Assembly (NCBI GenBank): GCA_035456985.1
Contig: DATICE010000163.1
Span: forward strand, 1-22,742
From: SG8-41 sp035456985
GTDB lineage: Bacteria; Pseudomonadota; Gammaproteobacteria; Burkholderiales; SG8-41
DNA: 22,742 nt
Direction of reading: 5' to 3'
The position numbers were made by a program, and so were the translations under genes. The notes beneath the pieces were generated by a model. It searched no databases, had not been told where the DNA came from, and saw only the letters and a list, made by a program, of their open reading frames with translations. Below, one piece after another: positions 13,640 to 22,240 of the stretch. Positions within the stretch are counted from its first letter, which is position 1; each line of letters starts with the position of its first letter.

Positions 13640-15511
13640 ATGAAGATCCTCAAATATGCATTGCTCGCCGTCGCGGGGCTCGTGATCGTGGCCGGCGCGA
13701 TCCTTGCCTACATCGCCGCGACCTTCGATCCCAACCAGTACAAGCCGACAATCGTCCAGGCAGTAAAGGAGCGGACCCAGCGCACCCTTACGCTCGAGGG
13801 CGACATCGGGCTCTCGTTCTGGCCCAGCATCGGCGCGAAGATCGGCAAGGTTTCGCTCTCGGAGCGCGGGAGCGCGAGGGAATTCGCGGCAGTGGAGGAG
13901 CTGCGCGTTTCGCTGAAGCTGCTGCCGCTGCTGTCGAAACAGGCCATCGTGGACACCGTGAGGGTGAGGGGGTTGCGTGCAAATCTCGTGAAGGCGAGGG
14001 ACGGCCGGCTCAACGTGGACGATCTCGCCGGTGCGCCTGCAGAGAAGGCGGCGCCGGCCCCTAAGGGCGCGGGGCCGGACTTCAAGGTGGATGTCGCGGG
14101 CCTGGACCTCGAGAACGCGACGATCGCCTATACCGACGAGGCGGCGGGGACGAAGGTCACGCTTTCGAAGGTGAGTCTCAAAACCGCACGGATCGCGCCA
14201 GGGGTCCCGGGCCGCATCGAGCTCTCGTTCAATGTGCAGGGCGACAAGCCGAAGCTCGATCTGCAAGCCGCGCTGAAAACGCGTCTCACCTTTAATCCCG
14301 CGCAGCGGTCCGTCGCGCTGGAGGACCTCGCGCTGGAGGCGAATGGAGCGGCGGCGGACTTCAAGAACCTCGCGTTCAAGGCGACGGGCGGTGCGACCAT
14401 CGACGGGGACAAGGAACGCGCGCAGGCGCAGCTCGCAGGCAAATTTGCCGACAGCAGCTTCAAGGCGCGCCTCGGTGTCGAAGGGTTTGCGGCCCCGGCA
14501 ATTCGCTTCGACGTGGAAGTGGACCAGCTCGACGTGGATCGCTACCTGGCGCGCGCGCCGGCCGGAGGAAAGCAGAAGCCGGCGGCAAGCGGTCCGGAGC
14601 AGCGCTTCGATCTGTCCGGGCTGCGCGCGCTGCGCGCCGACGGCGCGCTCAAGATCGGTGCGCTCAAGGCGAACAACGTCAAGGGTAACAACGTTCAGCT
14701 CGTGGTCAAGGCGAACGGTGGGCGGGTTGCGCTCGATCCGGTCACGGCTGATTTCTACCAGGGAAAGCTTGCGAGCGCGATCACCATCAATGCGGCGCCG
14801 GCGACGCCGACCTTTGCCGTGCGGCACCGCTTCAACGGCATCAGCATCGGCCCCCTCGTCAAGGACCTGGCCGACAGCGACATCATCGAGGGCAAGGGCG
14901 ACGTCGCGGCCGATGTGACGTCGCAAGGCGATACCGTGAGCGCGCTGAAGAAAGCGCTGAGCGGAACCGCCTCGCTCAAGCTCGCCGACGGCGCGCTGAA
15001 AGGCATCGATATCGCGGGCTCGATCCGGAGCGCCAAGGCAAGGCTCGGCGCCCTTCGCGGCGAGGAGACGCAGGCGGCCGACAGCAAGGCGCGGACGGAT
15101 TTTTCCGCACTCACCGCGACGTTCAAGATCGCGAACGGCGTCGCGCGCAGCAACGACCTGGACATGAAGTCGCCGCTGCTGCGCGTGGGCGGTGAGGGGG
15201 AGATCAACATCGGCGAAGACAGCCTCAACTACCTCGTCAAGGCGTCCATCGTCGGCACCACCAAGGGGCAGGGCGGGCGTGAGCTCGAGGAGCTCCGGGG
15301 CGTGACGATCCCGGTGCGCATTTCCGGCCCCCTCGCGGCGCCGTCCTACAAGCTCGACTTCGGCAGGGCGGCGACCGAAACCGCGAAACAGCGTCTGACC
15401 GACGAGCTGCAACGGCGCCTCGGCGGCGGGGCGGCGAAGGAGGACTCTGGCAAGGAAGCCGCGAAGCCGGGCAGCACGCGGGATGCGCTGCGGGACCTGT
15501 TCCGCCGCTGA
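13640..15511 (+). CDS. AsmA-family protein
   Basis: This is an inner-membrane-anchored AsmA-like protein of 623 residues. Larger family members (TamB, YhdP, VPS13-like) are linked to lipid transport or envelope assembly. An N-terminal helix (KYALLAVAGLVIVAGAILAYIAATF, about 5-29) is followed by DPNQYKPTIVQAVKERTQRTLTLEGDI and FWPSIGAKIGKVSLSE, the signature start of the AsmA domain. The C-terminal domain reads SALTATFKIANGVARSNDL, then SPLLRVGGEGEINIGEDSL and ISGPLAAPSYKLDF, as usual for the family. The frame is open 58 codons upstream, but MKILKYALL is the family start. There is no Shine-Dalgarno, and TAAAAT ends 7 bases before the ATG, so the message may be nearly leaderless. It lies 33 bases upstream of mutY. 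Confidence 0.92.
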   Translation: MKILKYALLAVAGLVIVAGAILAYIAATFDPNQYKPTIVQAVKERTQRTLTLEGDIGLSFWPSIGAKIGKVSLSERGSAREFAAVEELRVSLKLLPLLSKQAIVDTVRVRGLRANLVKARDGRLNVDDLAGAPAEKAAPAPKGAGPDFKVDVAGLDLENATIAYTDEAAGTKVTLSKVSLKTARIAPGVPGRIELSFNVQGDKPKLDLQAALKTRLTFNPAQRSVALEDLALEANGAAADFKNLAFKATGGATIDGDKERAQAQLAGKFADSSFKARLGVEGFAAPAIRFDVEVDQLDVDRYLARAPAGGKQKPAASGPEQRFDLSGLRALRADGALKIGALKANNVKGNNVQLVVKANGGRVALDPVTADFYQGKLASAITINAAPATPTFAVRHRFNGISIGPLVKDLADSDIIEGKGDVAADVTSQGDTVSALKKALSGTASLKLADGALKGIDIAGSIRSAKARLGALRGEETQAADSKARTDFSALTATFKIANGVARSNDLDMKSPLLRVGGEGEINIGEDSLNYLVKASIVGTTKGQGGRELEELRGVTIPVRISGPLAAPSYKLDFGRAATETAKQRLTDELQRRLGGGAAKEDSGKEAAKPGSTRDALRDLFRR

Positions 15512-15544
15512 CGGCGGCAACGGTCACGGCCGGCGGCGCGATCG

Positions 15545-16576
15545 ATGGCAAGCTTCGCAGCGAAACTCGTCGCGTGGCAGAAGCAGCACGGGCGCCACGA
15601 TCTCCCCTGGCAGGGCACGCGCGACGCCTACGCGATCTGGCTCGCCGAGGTCATGCTGCAGCAGACTCAGGTCGCGACGGTCATTCCCTATTACCTGCGC
15701 TTTCTCGCGCGCTATCCCGACGCGGCCGCGCTGGCGGCGGCGCCGCTCGACGCAGTGCTGCAATTGTGGAGCGGGCTCGGCTATTACACGCGTGCGCGGA
15801 ACCTGCACCGCGCGGCACGGGTGATCGTGGAGGCGCACCGCGGGCGATTTCCCGGCCGCATCGAGGAGGTCGCCGCGCTGCCCGGGGTGGGGCGCTCGAC
15901 GGCCGCCGCCATTTGCGTTTTCGCGTTTGGCCAACGGCAGGCGATCCTGGATGGCAATGTCCGGCGCGTGCTGGCGCGGTATCGGGGTATCAAAGGCTAC
16001 GGCGGACACGGGAAGGTCGCCGAGACGCTGTGGCGGGAATCGCAGCGGCTGCTGCCGCGGCGCAACGTCGAGGCCTACACGCAAGGGCTGATGGATCTCG
16101 GCGCGACTGTGTGCACGCGCAGCGGTCCGCGCTGCGCGATGTGTCCCGTGCATGCCGGATGTGTCGCCTACCAGCGCGGCTGGACCGGCAAGGTGCCGGC
16201 GCCACGGCCGCGCCGGAAATTGCCACACAAGCGCACCGTCATGCTCGTGCTGGTGCGCGCCGGCGAAGTTCTGCTGGAGAAGCGGCCGCCATCCGGAATC
16301 TGGGGGGGCATGTGGTGCCTGCCGGAGGCCGCGCGCAGGTCCGATATCGAGGCGTACTGTCTCAAGCGGTTCGGCGCGCACGTCGTCGAAGTCGACGAGC
16401 TGCCGAAGATCGCCCACGGTTTCACCCACTTCAAGCTCGACATCCGGCCGCTGCGCCTGCGGGTGTCGGCGCTCGTCCCCGAGGCGGCCGAGCCCGGCGT
16501 GATCTGGCTGCCGCTGGAAGAGGCGCGCAGCGCGGCGATCCCGGCGCCGGTCAGGCGCATCCTCGCGTCGCTCTAG
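15545..16576 (+). CDS. mutY: Adenine DNA glycosylase MutY
   Basis: MutY removes adenine mispaired with 8-oxoguanine, protecting GC pairs from oxidative mutation. The 343-residue protein shows Glu35 in WLAEVMLQQTQV (catalytic acid) and the helix-hairpin-helix LPGVGRSTAAAI at about 112-123. Asp136 in DGNVRRVLAR is the second catalytic residue. The 4Fe-4S ligands are Cys190-x6-Cys197-x2-Cys200-x5-Cys206. A NUDIX-like C-terminal domain (about 225-343) that reads 8-oxoG includes LEKRPPSGIWGGMWCLPE and the FTHFKLDI motif. Length and all motifs are intact. It follows the asmA-like gene in the same direction. Its TAG stop shares the CTAG palindrome at 16573-16576 with the stop of the converging LON-domain gene. 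Confidence 0.97.
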   Translation: MASFAAKLVAWQKQHGRHDLPWQGTRDAYAIWLAEVMLQQTQVATVIPYYLRFLARYPDAAALAAAPLDAVLQLWSGLGYYTRARNLHRAARVIVEAHRGRFPGRIEEVAALPGVGRSTAAAICVFAFGQRQAILDGNVRRVLARYRGIKGYGGHGKVAETLWRESQRLLPRRNVEAYTQGLMDLGATVCTRSGPRCAMCPVHAGCVAYQRGWTGKVPAPRPRRKLPHKRTVMLVLVRAGEVLLEKRPPSGIWGGMWCLPEAARRSDIEAYCLKRFGAHVVEVDELPKIAHGFTHFKLDIRPLRLRVSALVPEAAEPGVIWLPLEEARSAAIPAPVRRILASL

Positions 16577-17160
16577 AATTCCTGCTTTTCGAGCAGCGCG
16601 TGCAGCCGCTCGAGCCGCGCGGCGGCATCGGTCAATTCCAGCAGTTCCTGCTTTGTGCGCGGTTCGAGCGGCAACACCTCGGCGAGCCGGTAGCCGATCC
16701 AGGCGGCATCGTCCAGGCGCACCGGCGCCGGAAAGCGCTCGGCGCCCACCTTCTCGATGATCGCCTGCAGCATCTCGCGGCACAGGGGGTCCGCCCCGGA
16801 AGTCGCGCCGTCTGCAGGGATCGGCTCAACGGCCGCGGAAATCAGGTGGTTGGGAGCGACCCGCATTTCGCGAATGCGGAAACGCCCGCCGCCGCGGGCG
16901 ATGAGGTGAAACAGCCCGAGCTGCGGCATGTCCCAGCTCTCGATGGCGGCGAAGCAGCCGACCGGCTCGGGCACCGCCGCCATGCCGACCTCGCGCCCCT
17001 CGCGGATCAGGCATACGCCGAACGGGCGGTTGTCGCGCAGGCAGGCCTTGGTCATTTCGACGTAGCGCTGCTCGAACACCTTGAGCGGCAGCACCCCGTC
17101 CGGGAAGAGGACGGTGTTAAGCGGAAAAATGAATATTTCCTGGACGGGACTGGTCGTCAC
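16573..17160 (-). CDS. LON N-terminal (substrate-binding) domain protein
   Basis: This 195-residue protein consists only of the N-terminal domain of Lon protease, without ATPase or peptidase. The N-terminus EIFIFPLNTVLFPDGVLPLKVFEQRY is the classical LON motif (P-L-x-x-x-x-FP-x-x-x-L-P-L-x-x-FE-R-Y). GVCLIREG, GCFAAIESW and the GGGRFRI segment follow. A helical C-terminus (LPLEPRTKQELLELTDAAARLERLHALLE) ends the protein. The longest frame begins at 17649 inside rapZ. GTG at 17160-17158 overlaps the rapZ TGA as GTGA and gives the family length. Stand-alone LON-domain proteins are widespread, and their role is unclear (possibly substrate recruitment). It is the last gene of the rapZ operon and converges on mutY. 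Confidence 0.92.
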   Translation of the reverse strand: MTTSPVQEIFIFPLNTVLFPDGVLPLKVFEQRYVEMTKACLRDNRPFGVCLIREGREVGMAAVPEPVGCFAAIESWDMPQLGLFHLIARGGGRFRIREMRVAPNHLISAAVEPIPADGATSGADPLCREMLQAIIEKVGAERFPAPVRLDDAAWIGYRLAEVLPLEPRTKQELLELTDAAARLERLHALLEKQEF

Positions 17161-17993
17161 GCCAGCTCTCTGTGCCGCACCAGCACCCGCGAGCGGGTCC
17201 GGAATCCGGCGGCGAGCGTCTCGACGAAATACACCGATCGGTGCTGGCCGCCCGTGCAGCCGACGGCGACGGTGAGATAGCTGCGGTTGTCGCGCTCGTA
17301 CGCGGGCATCCAGTCGGCGACGAAGCGCCGGACGTCCTCGAGCATCTTGCGCGTCGATGGATCGGCGGCGAGAAAGTCGATCACCGGCCGGTCGCGGCCG
17401 GTCAGCGGGCGCAGGCGGGGATCGTAATTGGGATTGGGCAGGCAGCGCACGTCGAACACCAGGTCGGCATCGAGCGGGATGCCGTGCTTGAAGCCGAACG
17501 ACTCGAACAGCAGCGTGAGGCCGGTGGCGGGGACTCCGACGAAATCCTTGACCCAGCTGCGCAGGGTGTTGGGCCCGAGATCGCTGGTGTCCACGCGGTT
17601 CGCGATGTCCGCGAGCCCGGACAGCAGCGCGCGCTCGCTCTCGATGCACTCGGTCAACGTCCGTCCATCGTCGGAAAGCGGGTGGCGCCGTCTCGTCTCG
17701 GAGAAGCGCTTGATGAGCGTGTCGGTTTTCGCCTCGAGAAACAACACCCGGACATCGTGGCCGCGGGCGCGGAAGTCGGCGAGCTGGCGCGGCAGTTCCG
17801 CGAGCACCTCCGCGCTGCGCAACTCGATGCTCAGGGCGGCGCGGGGATGGCCGGCCCCCGCCAGGAAGCCCACCGTCTGCGGCAGCAGCCGGGCGGGCAG
17901 GTTATCCACGTAGTAGAAGCCCGCGTCCTCGAGCACGTTGAGTGCCACGCTCTTGCCCGAGCCGGAGAGGCCGGTGATCAGAATCAGCTGCAT
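17157..17993 (-). CDS. rapZ: RNase adapter protein RapZ
   Basis: RapZ is a P-loop protein. In E. coli it binds glucosamine-6-phosphate and directs RNase E to the small RNA GlmZ, thereby controlling GlmS. In other bacteria, including many betaproteobacteria, it sits beside the nitrogen PTS genes as here. It has 278 residues. The Walker A motif GLSGSGKS is at 8-15, FYYVDNLP follows at 26-33, and RSWVKDF, FGFKHGIP and DVRCLPNPNYDP are characteristic. GCTGGQHRSV at 245-254 is the C-terminal substrate-binding signature. The ATG lies 133 bases downstream of the hprK stop, separated by a symmetric repeat array, an unusually large gap for this cluster. It overlaps the LON-domain gene by 4 bases. Confidence 0.96.
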   Translation of the reverse strand: MQLILITGLSGSGKSVALNVLEDAGFYYVDNLPARLLPQTVGFLAGAGHPRAALSIELRSAEVLAELPRQLADFRARGHDVRVLFLEAKTDTLIKRFSETRRRHPLSDDGRTLTECIESERALLSGLADIANRVDTSDLGPNTLRSWVKDFVGVPATGLTLLFESFGFKHGIPLDADLVFDVRCLPNPNYDPRLRPLTGRDRPVIDFLAADPSTRKMLEDVRRFVADWMPAYERDNRSYLTVAVGCTGGQHRSVYFVETLAAGFRTRSRVLVRHRELA

Positions 17994-18006
17994 GCCGGAA
18001 AACGAG

Positions 18007-18131
18007 CGTGACTGGTAGTGCGTGACTGATGCTTCGTGACTGGTGCAGCGTGACTCGACAATCGACTCAAGTGGGAAAGTCCGGTCACGTTCTATCAGTC
18101 ACGCCTGATCAGTCACGATTCATCAGTCACG
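18007..18131. repeat. Symmetric 4+4 inverted array of 14-bp-period repeats
   Basis: Four copies of CGTGACTG begin at 18007, 18021, 18035 and 18049 (the fourth is CGTGACTC). Four inverted copies of CAGTCACG begin at 18082, 18096, 18110 and 18124 (the first is CGGTCACG). Spacing is exactly 14 bp in both arms, and every pair is symmetric about position 18069. The unit is CGTGACTGRT plus four variable bases; the central spacer is 25 bases. As RNA it can fold into a long stem of 8-bp helices separated by 6-base internal loops. The copy at 18124-18131 contains the hprK TGA. The 14-bp period is not a multiple of three, so it is not a protein repeat. A protein-binding array, an RNA processing or attenuation structure, or a dispersed repeat family are all possible. 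Confidence 0.9.
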
Positions 18132-19071
18132 CGTCACCCTTCTTCAACTGCTGGGCCTGGCGGCTCACGAACTCCTCCGTGCTGTCGAAGCCGCGCAGCT
18201 GCAGCACGTAGTTGCGCACCGCCGCCTCGGTGAGCACCGCGAGATTGCGACCGGCCGCTACCGGTATCGTGACCTTGCTGATGTCCACGCCCATGACCGG
18301 CTCGGAACCGGGCTTGAGCGGCAGCCGCTCGAGCGGCACGCCTTCGGTGGCGGCGGGCTTCTCCAGGTGAACGATGAGCTTGAGATTCTTGCGCGGGCGC
18401 AGCGCGGCCTCCCCGAAAATGGTGCGGATGTTGAGCACGCCCAAGCCGCGCACTTCGAGGAAGTCCTTGAGCAGGTTCGGGCAGCGCCCTTCCAAGGTCT
18501 CCGGGCCGATGCGGTAAAGCTCGACGACATCATCGGCGATCAACCCGCTGCCGCGGCTGATCAGCTCCAGCCCCAACTCGCTTTTGCCCACTCCGGAGTC
18601 TCCAGTGATCAGCACCCCCATGCCGAGCACGTCGAGAAAGACCCCGTGCGCTGTGCTGCTCTCCGCGAGCGCGCGCGCGAGATAGGGGCGCAGCATCCAC
18701 ATCAGCTCGACGCTCCCCACCGGCGAACGGAATACGGCGGTCGCCCGAGACTCGGCGATCTCCACCAGGGGCCGCGGCGGGGACTCATCCCCCGCGACGA
18801 TGATGCAGGCAAGCTCTTGGGTCGCCGCTCGGGTGAGCTGCGAGCGGCAGGCCGCGCTGTCCAGGCTGTTGAGGTAGGCGACTTCGGACGCTCCCAGCAC
18901 CTGGATCAGGTTGGGATGAATGAAGTTGAGGTGGCCGATCAGCCCACGCGATGAATCCTTGGTGAGCTCGCTGTTGAGCGACCTCGCGCCGCCGTTGCGC
19001 CCGGCAACCCATTCCAGCTTCAGCTTCTCCCGGTTGTCCTCAAACAATCGGGCTATGCTGACCTGCGCCAT
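18127..19071 (-). CDS. hprK: HPr kinase/phosphorylase
   Basis: HprK phosphorylates and dephosphorylates a serine of HPr-type carrier proteins. In proteobacteria it accompanies the nitrogen PTS and rapZ. The 314-residue protein begins MAQVSIARLFEDNREKLKLEW, typical of betaproteobacterial HprK. His142 (STAHGVFLDVLGMGVLITGDSG) precedes the Walker A motif GDSGVGKS at 157-164. LIADDVVELYR and EVRGLGVLNIRTIFGE are the HprK signature segments around the active site. The C-terminus is QQLKKGDA. The start overlaps ptsN by 32 bases, which is more than typical but supported by the conserved N-terminus. The TGA lies within the last copy of the downstream repeat array. Confidence 0.97.
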   Translation of the reverse strand: MAQVSIARLFEDNREKLKLEWVAGRNGGARSLNSELTKDSSRGLIGHLNFIHPNLIQVLGASEVAYLNSLDSAACRSQLTRAATQELACIIVAGDESPPRPLVEIAESRATAVFRSPVGSVELMWMLRPYLARALAESSTAHGVFLDVLGMGVLITGDSGVGKSELGLELISRGSGLIADDVVELYRIGPETLEGRCPNLLKDFLEVRGLGVLNIRTIFGEAALRPRKNLKLIVHLEKPAATEGVPLERLPLKPGSEPVMGVDISKVTIPVAAGRNLAVLTEAAVRNYVLQLRGFDSTEEFVSRQAQQLKKGDA

Positions 19072-19525
19072 GGGGCTGCCAGTTGGTGATCAGTTGGTGC
19101 ATCTCTGCAGCAGTGGTCGCGGCCCGCATCCGCTCGCGGAACGGCTTGTCGCTGAACATCTGCGCCAGCTCGGAGAGTATCTGCAGGTGCGCGTCGGTGG
19201 CGCGGTCCGGCACCAGCAGCACGAAGATGAGCTCCACCGGCTGGCCGTCGGGCGCGTCGAACGGGATCGGCTGCTTCGTGCGCACGAGCGCGCCCAGTGC
19301 CTCCTTCAGGCCCTTTACCCGGCCGTGGGGGATGGCGATGCCGCGGCCGAGCCCGGTGGACCCGAGCTTTTCCCGCGCGAACAGGCTGTCGAAAACCAGG
19401 CTGCGCGCGATCTGGTGGTTGTTCTCGAAGAGGAGCCCGACCTGCTCGAATAGGCGCTTCTTGCTGCCGACCTCGAGGTCCAGCATCACGTTGGCGAGCG
19501 GGAGCAGCTTTGCGATGAGGCTCAT
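19040..19525 (-). CDS. ptsN: Nitrogen-regulatory PTS enzyme IIA (EIIA-Ntr)
   Basis: EIIA-Ntr accepts phosphate from NPr and regulates potassium transport, metabolism and sigma54-linked functions through protein contacts; no sugar transport is known for it. The 161-residue protein carries the phosphorylation site His67 in LGRGIAIPHGRVKGL. FDAPDGQPVELIFVLLVPDRATDAHLQILSEL is characteristic of the EIIA mannitol-like fold. The C-terminus (NWQPHGAGQHSPIV) runs 32 bases into hprK. The gene lies 41 bases downstream of hpf in the rpoN cluster, the conserved arrangement. The ATG lacks a strong Shine-Dalgarno. Confidence 0.97.
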   Translation of the reverse strand: MSLIAKLLPLANVMLDLEVGSKKRLFEQVGLLFENNHQIARSLVFDSLFAREKLGSTGLGRGIAIPHGRVKGLKEALGALVRTKQPIPFDAPDGQPVELIFVLLVPDRATDAHLQILSELAQMFSDKPFRERMRAATTAAEMHQLITNWQPHGAGQHSPIV

Positions 19526-19566
19526 GTCATGGAGAATGCGGGAGCGAGGTGGCCGCAGGGCGCCCG

Positions 19567-19893
19567 TCAGCGCGTCCCGCGATTCTTGAGCGCCGCGCCG
19601 TCGTGGCGATGCTCGAGGAATCTTTCCTTGTGCTTGATGATCGTGCGGTCGAGCTTGTCCACCAGGCCGTCGATCGCGGCGTACATGTCGGCATCGACGT
19701 GCTCGCAGAAGATGTCCTTGCCGCGCACGCGCACGTTGGCCTCGATCCGGTGCTGCAACTTTTCTACCGTGAGGATCACGTTGACGTCGATCAGGTGATC
19801 GAAGTGGTGCGTGACGCGCGCGAGCTTGCTCGCGACATAGTCGCGGATGGGAGGCGTGATTTCGAGTTGATGCCCCGTGAGGTGCAAGTTCAT
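19567..19893 (-). CDS. hpf: Ribosome hibernation promoting factor HPF (short form)
   Basis: HPF binds the 30S decoding site and, with RMF in gammaproteobacteria, promotes inactive ribosome dimers in stationary phase. The 108-residue protein has the single YfiA/HPF domain. It begins MNLHLTGHQLEITPPIRDYV, continues LARVTHHFDHLIDVNVILTVEKLQHRIEANV, and has the amphipathic helix DADMYAAIDGLVDKLDRTIIKHKERF. The short length indicates the short HPF form without the long C-terminal dimerisation domain. It starts 10 bases after the rpoN stop, the usual location for this modulation protein next to sigma54. Confidence 0.95.
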   Translation of the reverse strand: MNLHLTGHQLEITPPIRDYVASKLARVTHHFDHLIDVNVILTVEKLQHRIEANVRVRGKDIFCEHVDADMYAAIDGLVDKLDRTIIKHKERFLEHRHDGAALKNRGTR

Positions 19894-19903
19894 CGTTTGG
19901 CTC

Positions 19904-21334
19904 CTACAGATTCTTTCTCAGGTTGGCGGGGAGTATCTGCAGTGTCTCACGATACTTGGCCACCGTGCGGCGCGCAATCATGATGCCCTGCTGTGACAGG
20001 ATCTCCGATATCTGTCCATCGGACAAGGGCTGGCGCGCATTCTCCGCCGCGACCAGCTGCTTGATGAGGGCGCGGATCGCAGTGCTCGACGCGGCGCCGC
20101 CGGCTTCGGTGGTGACATGGCTGCCGAAGAAATACTTCAGCTCGAAGATGCCGCGCGGAGTATGCATGTATTTCTGGGTCGTGACGCGCGACACGGTGGA
20201 TTCATGGAGGCTCAGCGTGTCCGCGATCTCGCGCAGCACCAGCGGGCGCATCGCCACCTCGCCGTGCTCGAGGAAGTTCCGCTGCCGGTCCACGATCGCC
20301 TGCGCCACGCGCAGGATGGTCTCAAAGCGCTGCTGCACGTTCTTGATCAGCCACTTCGCCTCCTGTAGCTGGCTCGCGAGCTGCTGCGAGCCGGCATTGC
20401 GGTTGCGCTGCAGTATCTCGGCGTAGAGGCGGTTGATGCGCAGGCGCGGCATCGCGTCCGGGTTGAGGGAGGCAAGCCAGACCCCCTTGATCTTTTTCAC
20501 GATGACGTCGGGCACCACGTAGCGCGTTTCATCGGATGCGAAATTGCGGCCCGGCTTGGGGTTCAGGCCGGTGATCAGTTTCTGCACCGCCCGCAGCGCC
20601 GCATCATCGCAGCGCAACAGCTTCTTCAGCCGGGTAAAATCACGGGCCGCCAGCGTTTCCAGATGATTCTTCGCCGTCTCCAGCGCCTCGGTGCGATGGA
20701 GCGTGTCCCGCGGCAGGGCGGCGAGCTGCAGCGTGAGGCACTCGCTCAGGCTGCGCGCACCGACCCCCGCCGGATCGAGGTGCTGGAGGTGCTTCAGCGC
20801 GATTTGCAGCTCGTCGGGGTCGACCTCCAGCTCCGCGGGCAGGAGCGCGGCAATCTCCTCCAGGCTCTGGGTCAGATAGCCGTCGTCATCCAGTGAATCG
20901 ATCAGCAGGGCAACCAGCTGGTGGTCCCGCGCGGATAGCTTCTTGAGCGAGATCTGCGACAGCAGGTGCGCCCGCAGCGTCGGGGCCTCGGCGGCGATCT
21001 GCTGCTGCTCGCCGTCCTCGCCCTCGTCGCGGAAGCCGGGAAGCGGGGCGTCGTCGAGCGCGGCCGACTCGCCGCCGTCGGACTCTGCGGCCGAGGCGTC
21101 GGCCTCCGCTGTGTCGGGCGCTGACGCAGTTTCGGTGGTTCGTGCGACCGTTTCGGTAGAGGCGGGAGCCTCGCGCGTGTCGTCTTCGCGCTCGAGCAGC
21201 GGATTCTCTTGGAGGATGCGCTCGAGCTCCTGGTTCAACTCCAGCGTGGAGAGTTGCAGCAGGCGGATCGACTGCTGCAGCTGCGGCGTGAGCGTGAGGT
21301 GCTGGGACAGCCGGAGCTGGAGTGAATGCTTCAT
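19904..21334 (-). CDS. rpoN: RNA polymerase sigma-54 factor RpoN
   Basis: Sigma54 directs RNA polymerase to -24/-12 promoters and needs AAA+ activators. The 476-residue protein has all regions. The glutamine/leucine-rich activator-interacting domain is at 1-48 (LRLSQHLTLTPQLQQSIRLLQLS). An acidic Ala/Glu/Asp-rich linker spans about 50-110, and the core-binding domain follows. The helix-turn-helix with ESTVSRVTTQKYMHTPRGIFELKYFF falls at about 369-403. The RpoN box ARRTVAKYRE is at 454-463. It sits directly downstream of lptB and upstream of hpf, the conserved cluster order. I found no -24/-12 sequence of good quality in the regions I scanned in this window. Confidence 0.98.
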   Translation of the reverse strand: MKHSLQLRLSQHLTLTPQLQQSIRLLQLSTLELNQELERILQENPLLEREDDTREAPASTETVARTTETASAPDTAEADASAAESDGGESAALDDAPLPGFRDEGEDGEQQQIAAEAPTLRAHLLSQISLKKLSARDHQLVALLIDSLDDDGYLTQSLEEIAALLPAELEVDPDELQIALKHLQHLDPAGVGARSLSECLTLQLAALPRDTLHRTEALETAKNHLETLAARDFTRLKKLLRCDDAALRAVQKLITGLNPKPGRNFASDETRYVVPDVIVKKIKGVWLASLNPDAMPRLRINRLYAEILQRNRNAGSQQLASQLQEAKWLIKNVQQRFETILRVAQAIVDRQRNFLEHGEVAMRPLVLREIADTLSLHESTVSRVTTQKYMHTPRGIFELKYFFGSHVTTEAGGAASSTAIRALIKQLVAAENARQPLSDGQISEILSQQGIMIARRTVAKYRETLQILPANLRKNL

Positions 21335-21347
21335 GCGCGTGTGCAGG

Positions 21348-21377
21348 TATCTAACGCGATCCAGCGCATAGCCGCAA
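21348..21377 (-). promoter_or_regulatory. Candidate sigma70-like promoter for rpoN
   Basis: In the 99-base gap between lptB and rpoN, TTGCGG (21377-21372) and TAGATA (21353-21348) are 18 bp apart on the minus strand. The predicted start site is only a few bases before the rpoN ATG, leaving little room for a ribosome-binding site. The gap is longer than others in this cluster, which supports a separate rpoN promoter. The boxes match consensus only moderately. Confidence 0.3.
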
Positions 21378-21433
21378 GGTCGGATTGCCCTCGATACCGG
21401 TCGGCCAATGGGAGCGGACTTCCCGGGACGGCA

Positions 21434-22211
<778 letters not shown>

Positions 22212-22240
<29 letters not shown>

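Noticed and set aside
13616..15520. A 634-codon minus-strand frame opposite the asmA-like gene
   Set aside because: It is the antisense shadow of a protein with clear AsmA motifs; its composition (Arg, His, Val rich) is that of an artefact and no domain is visible.
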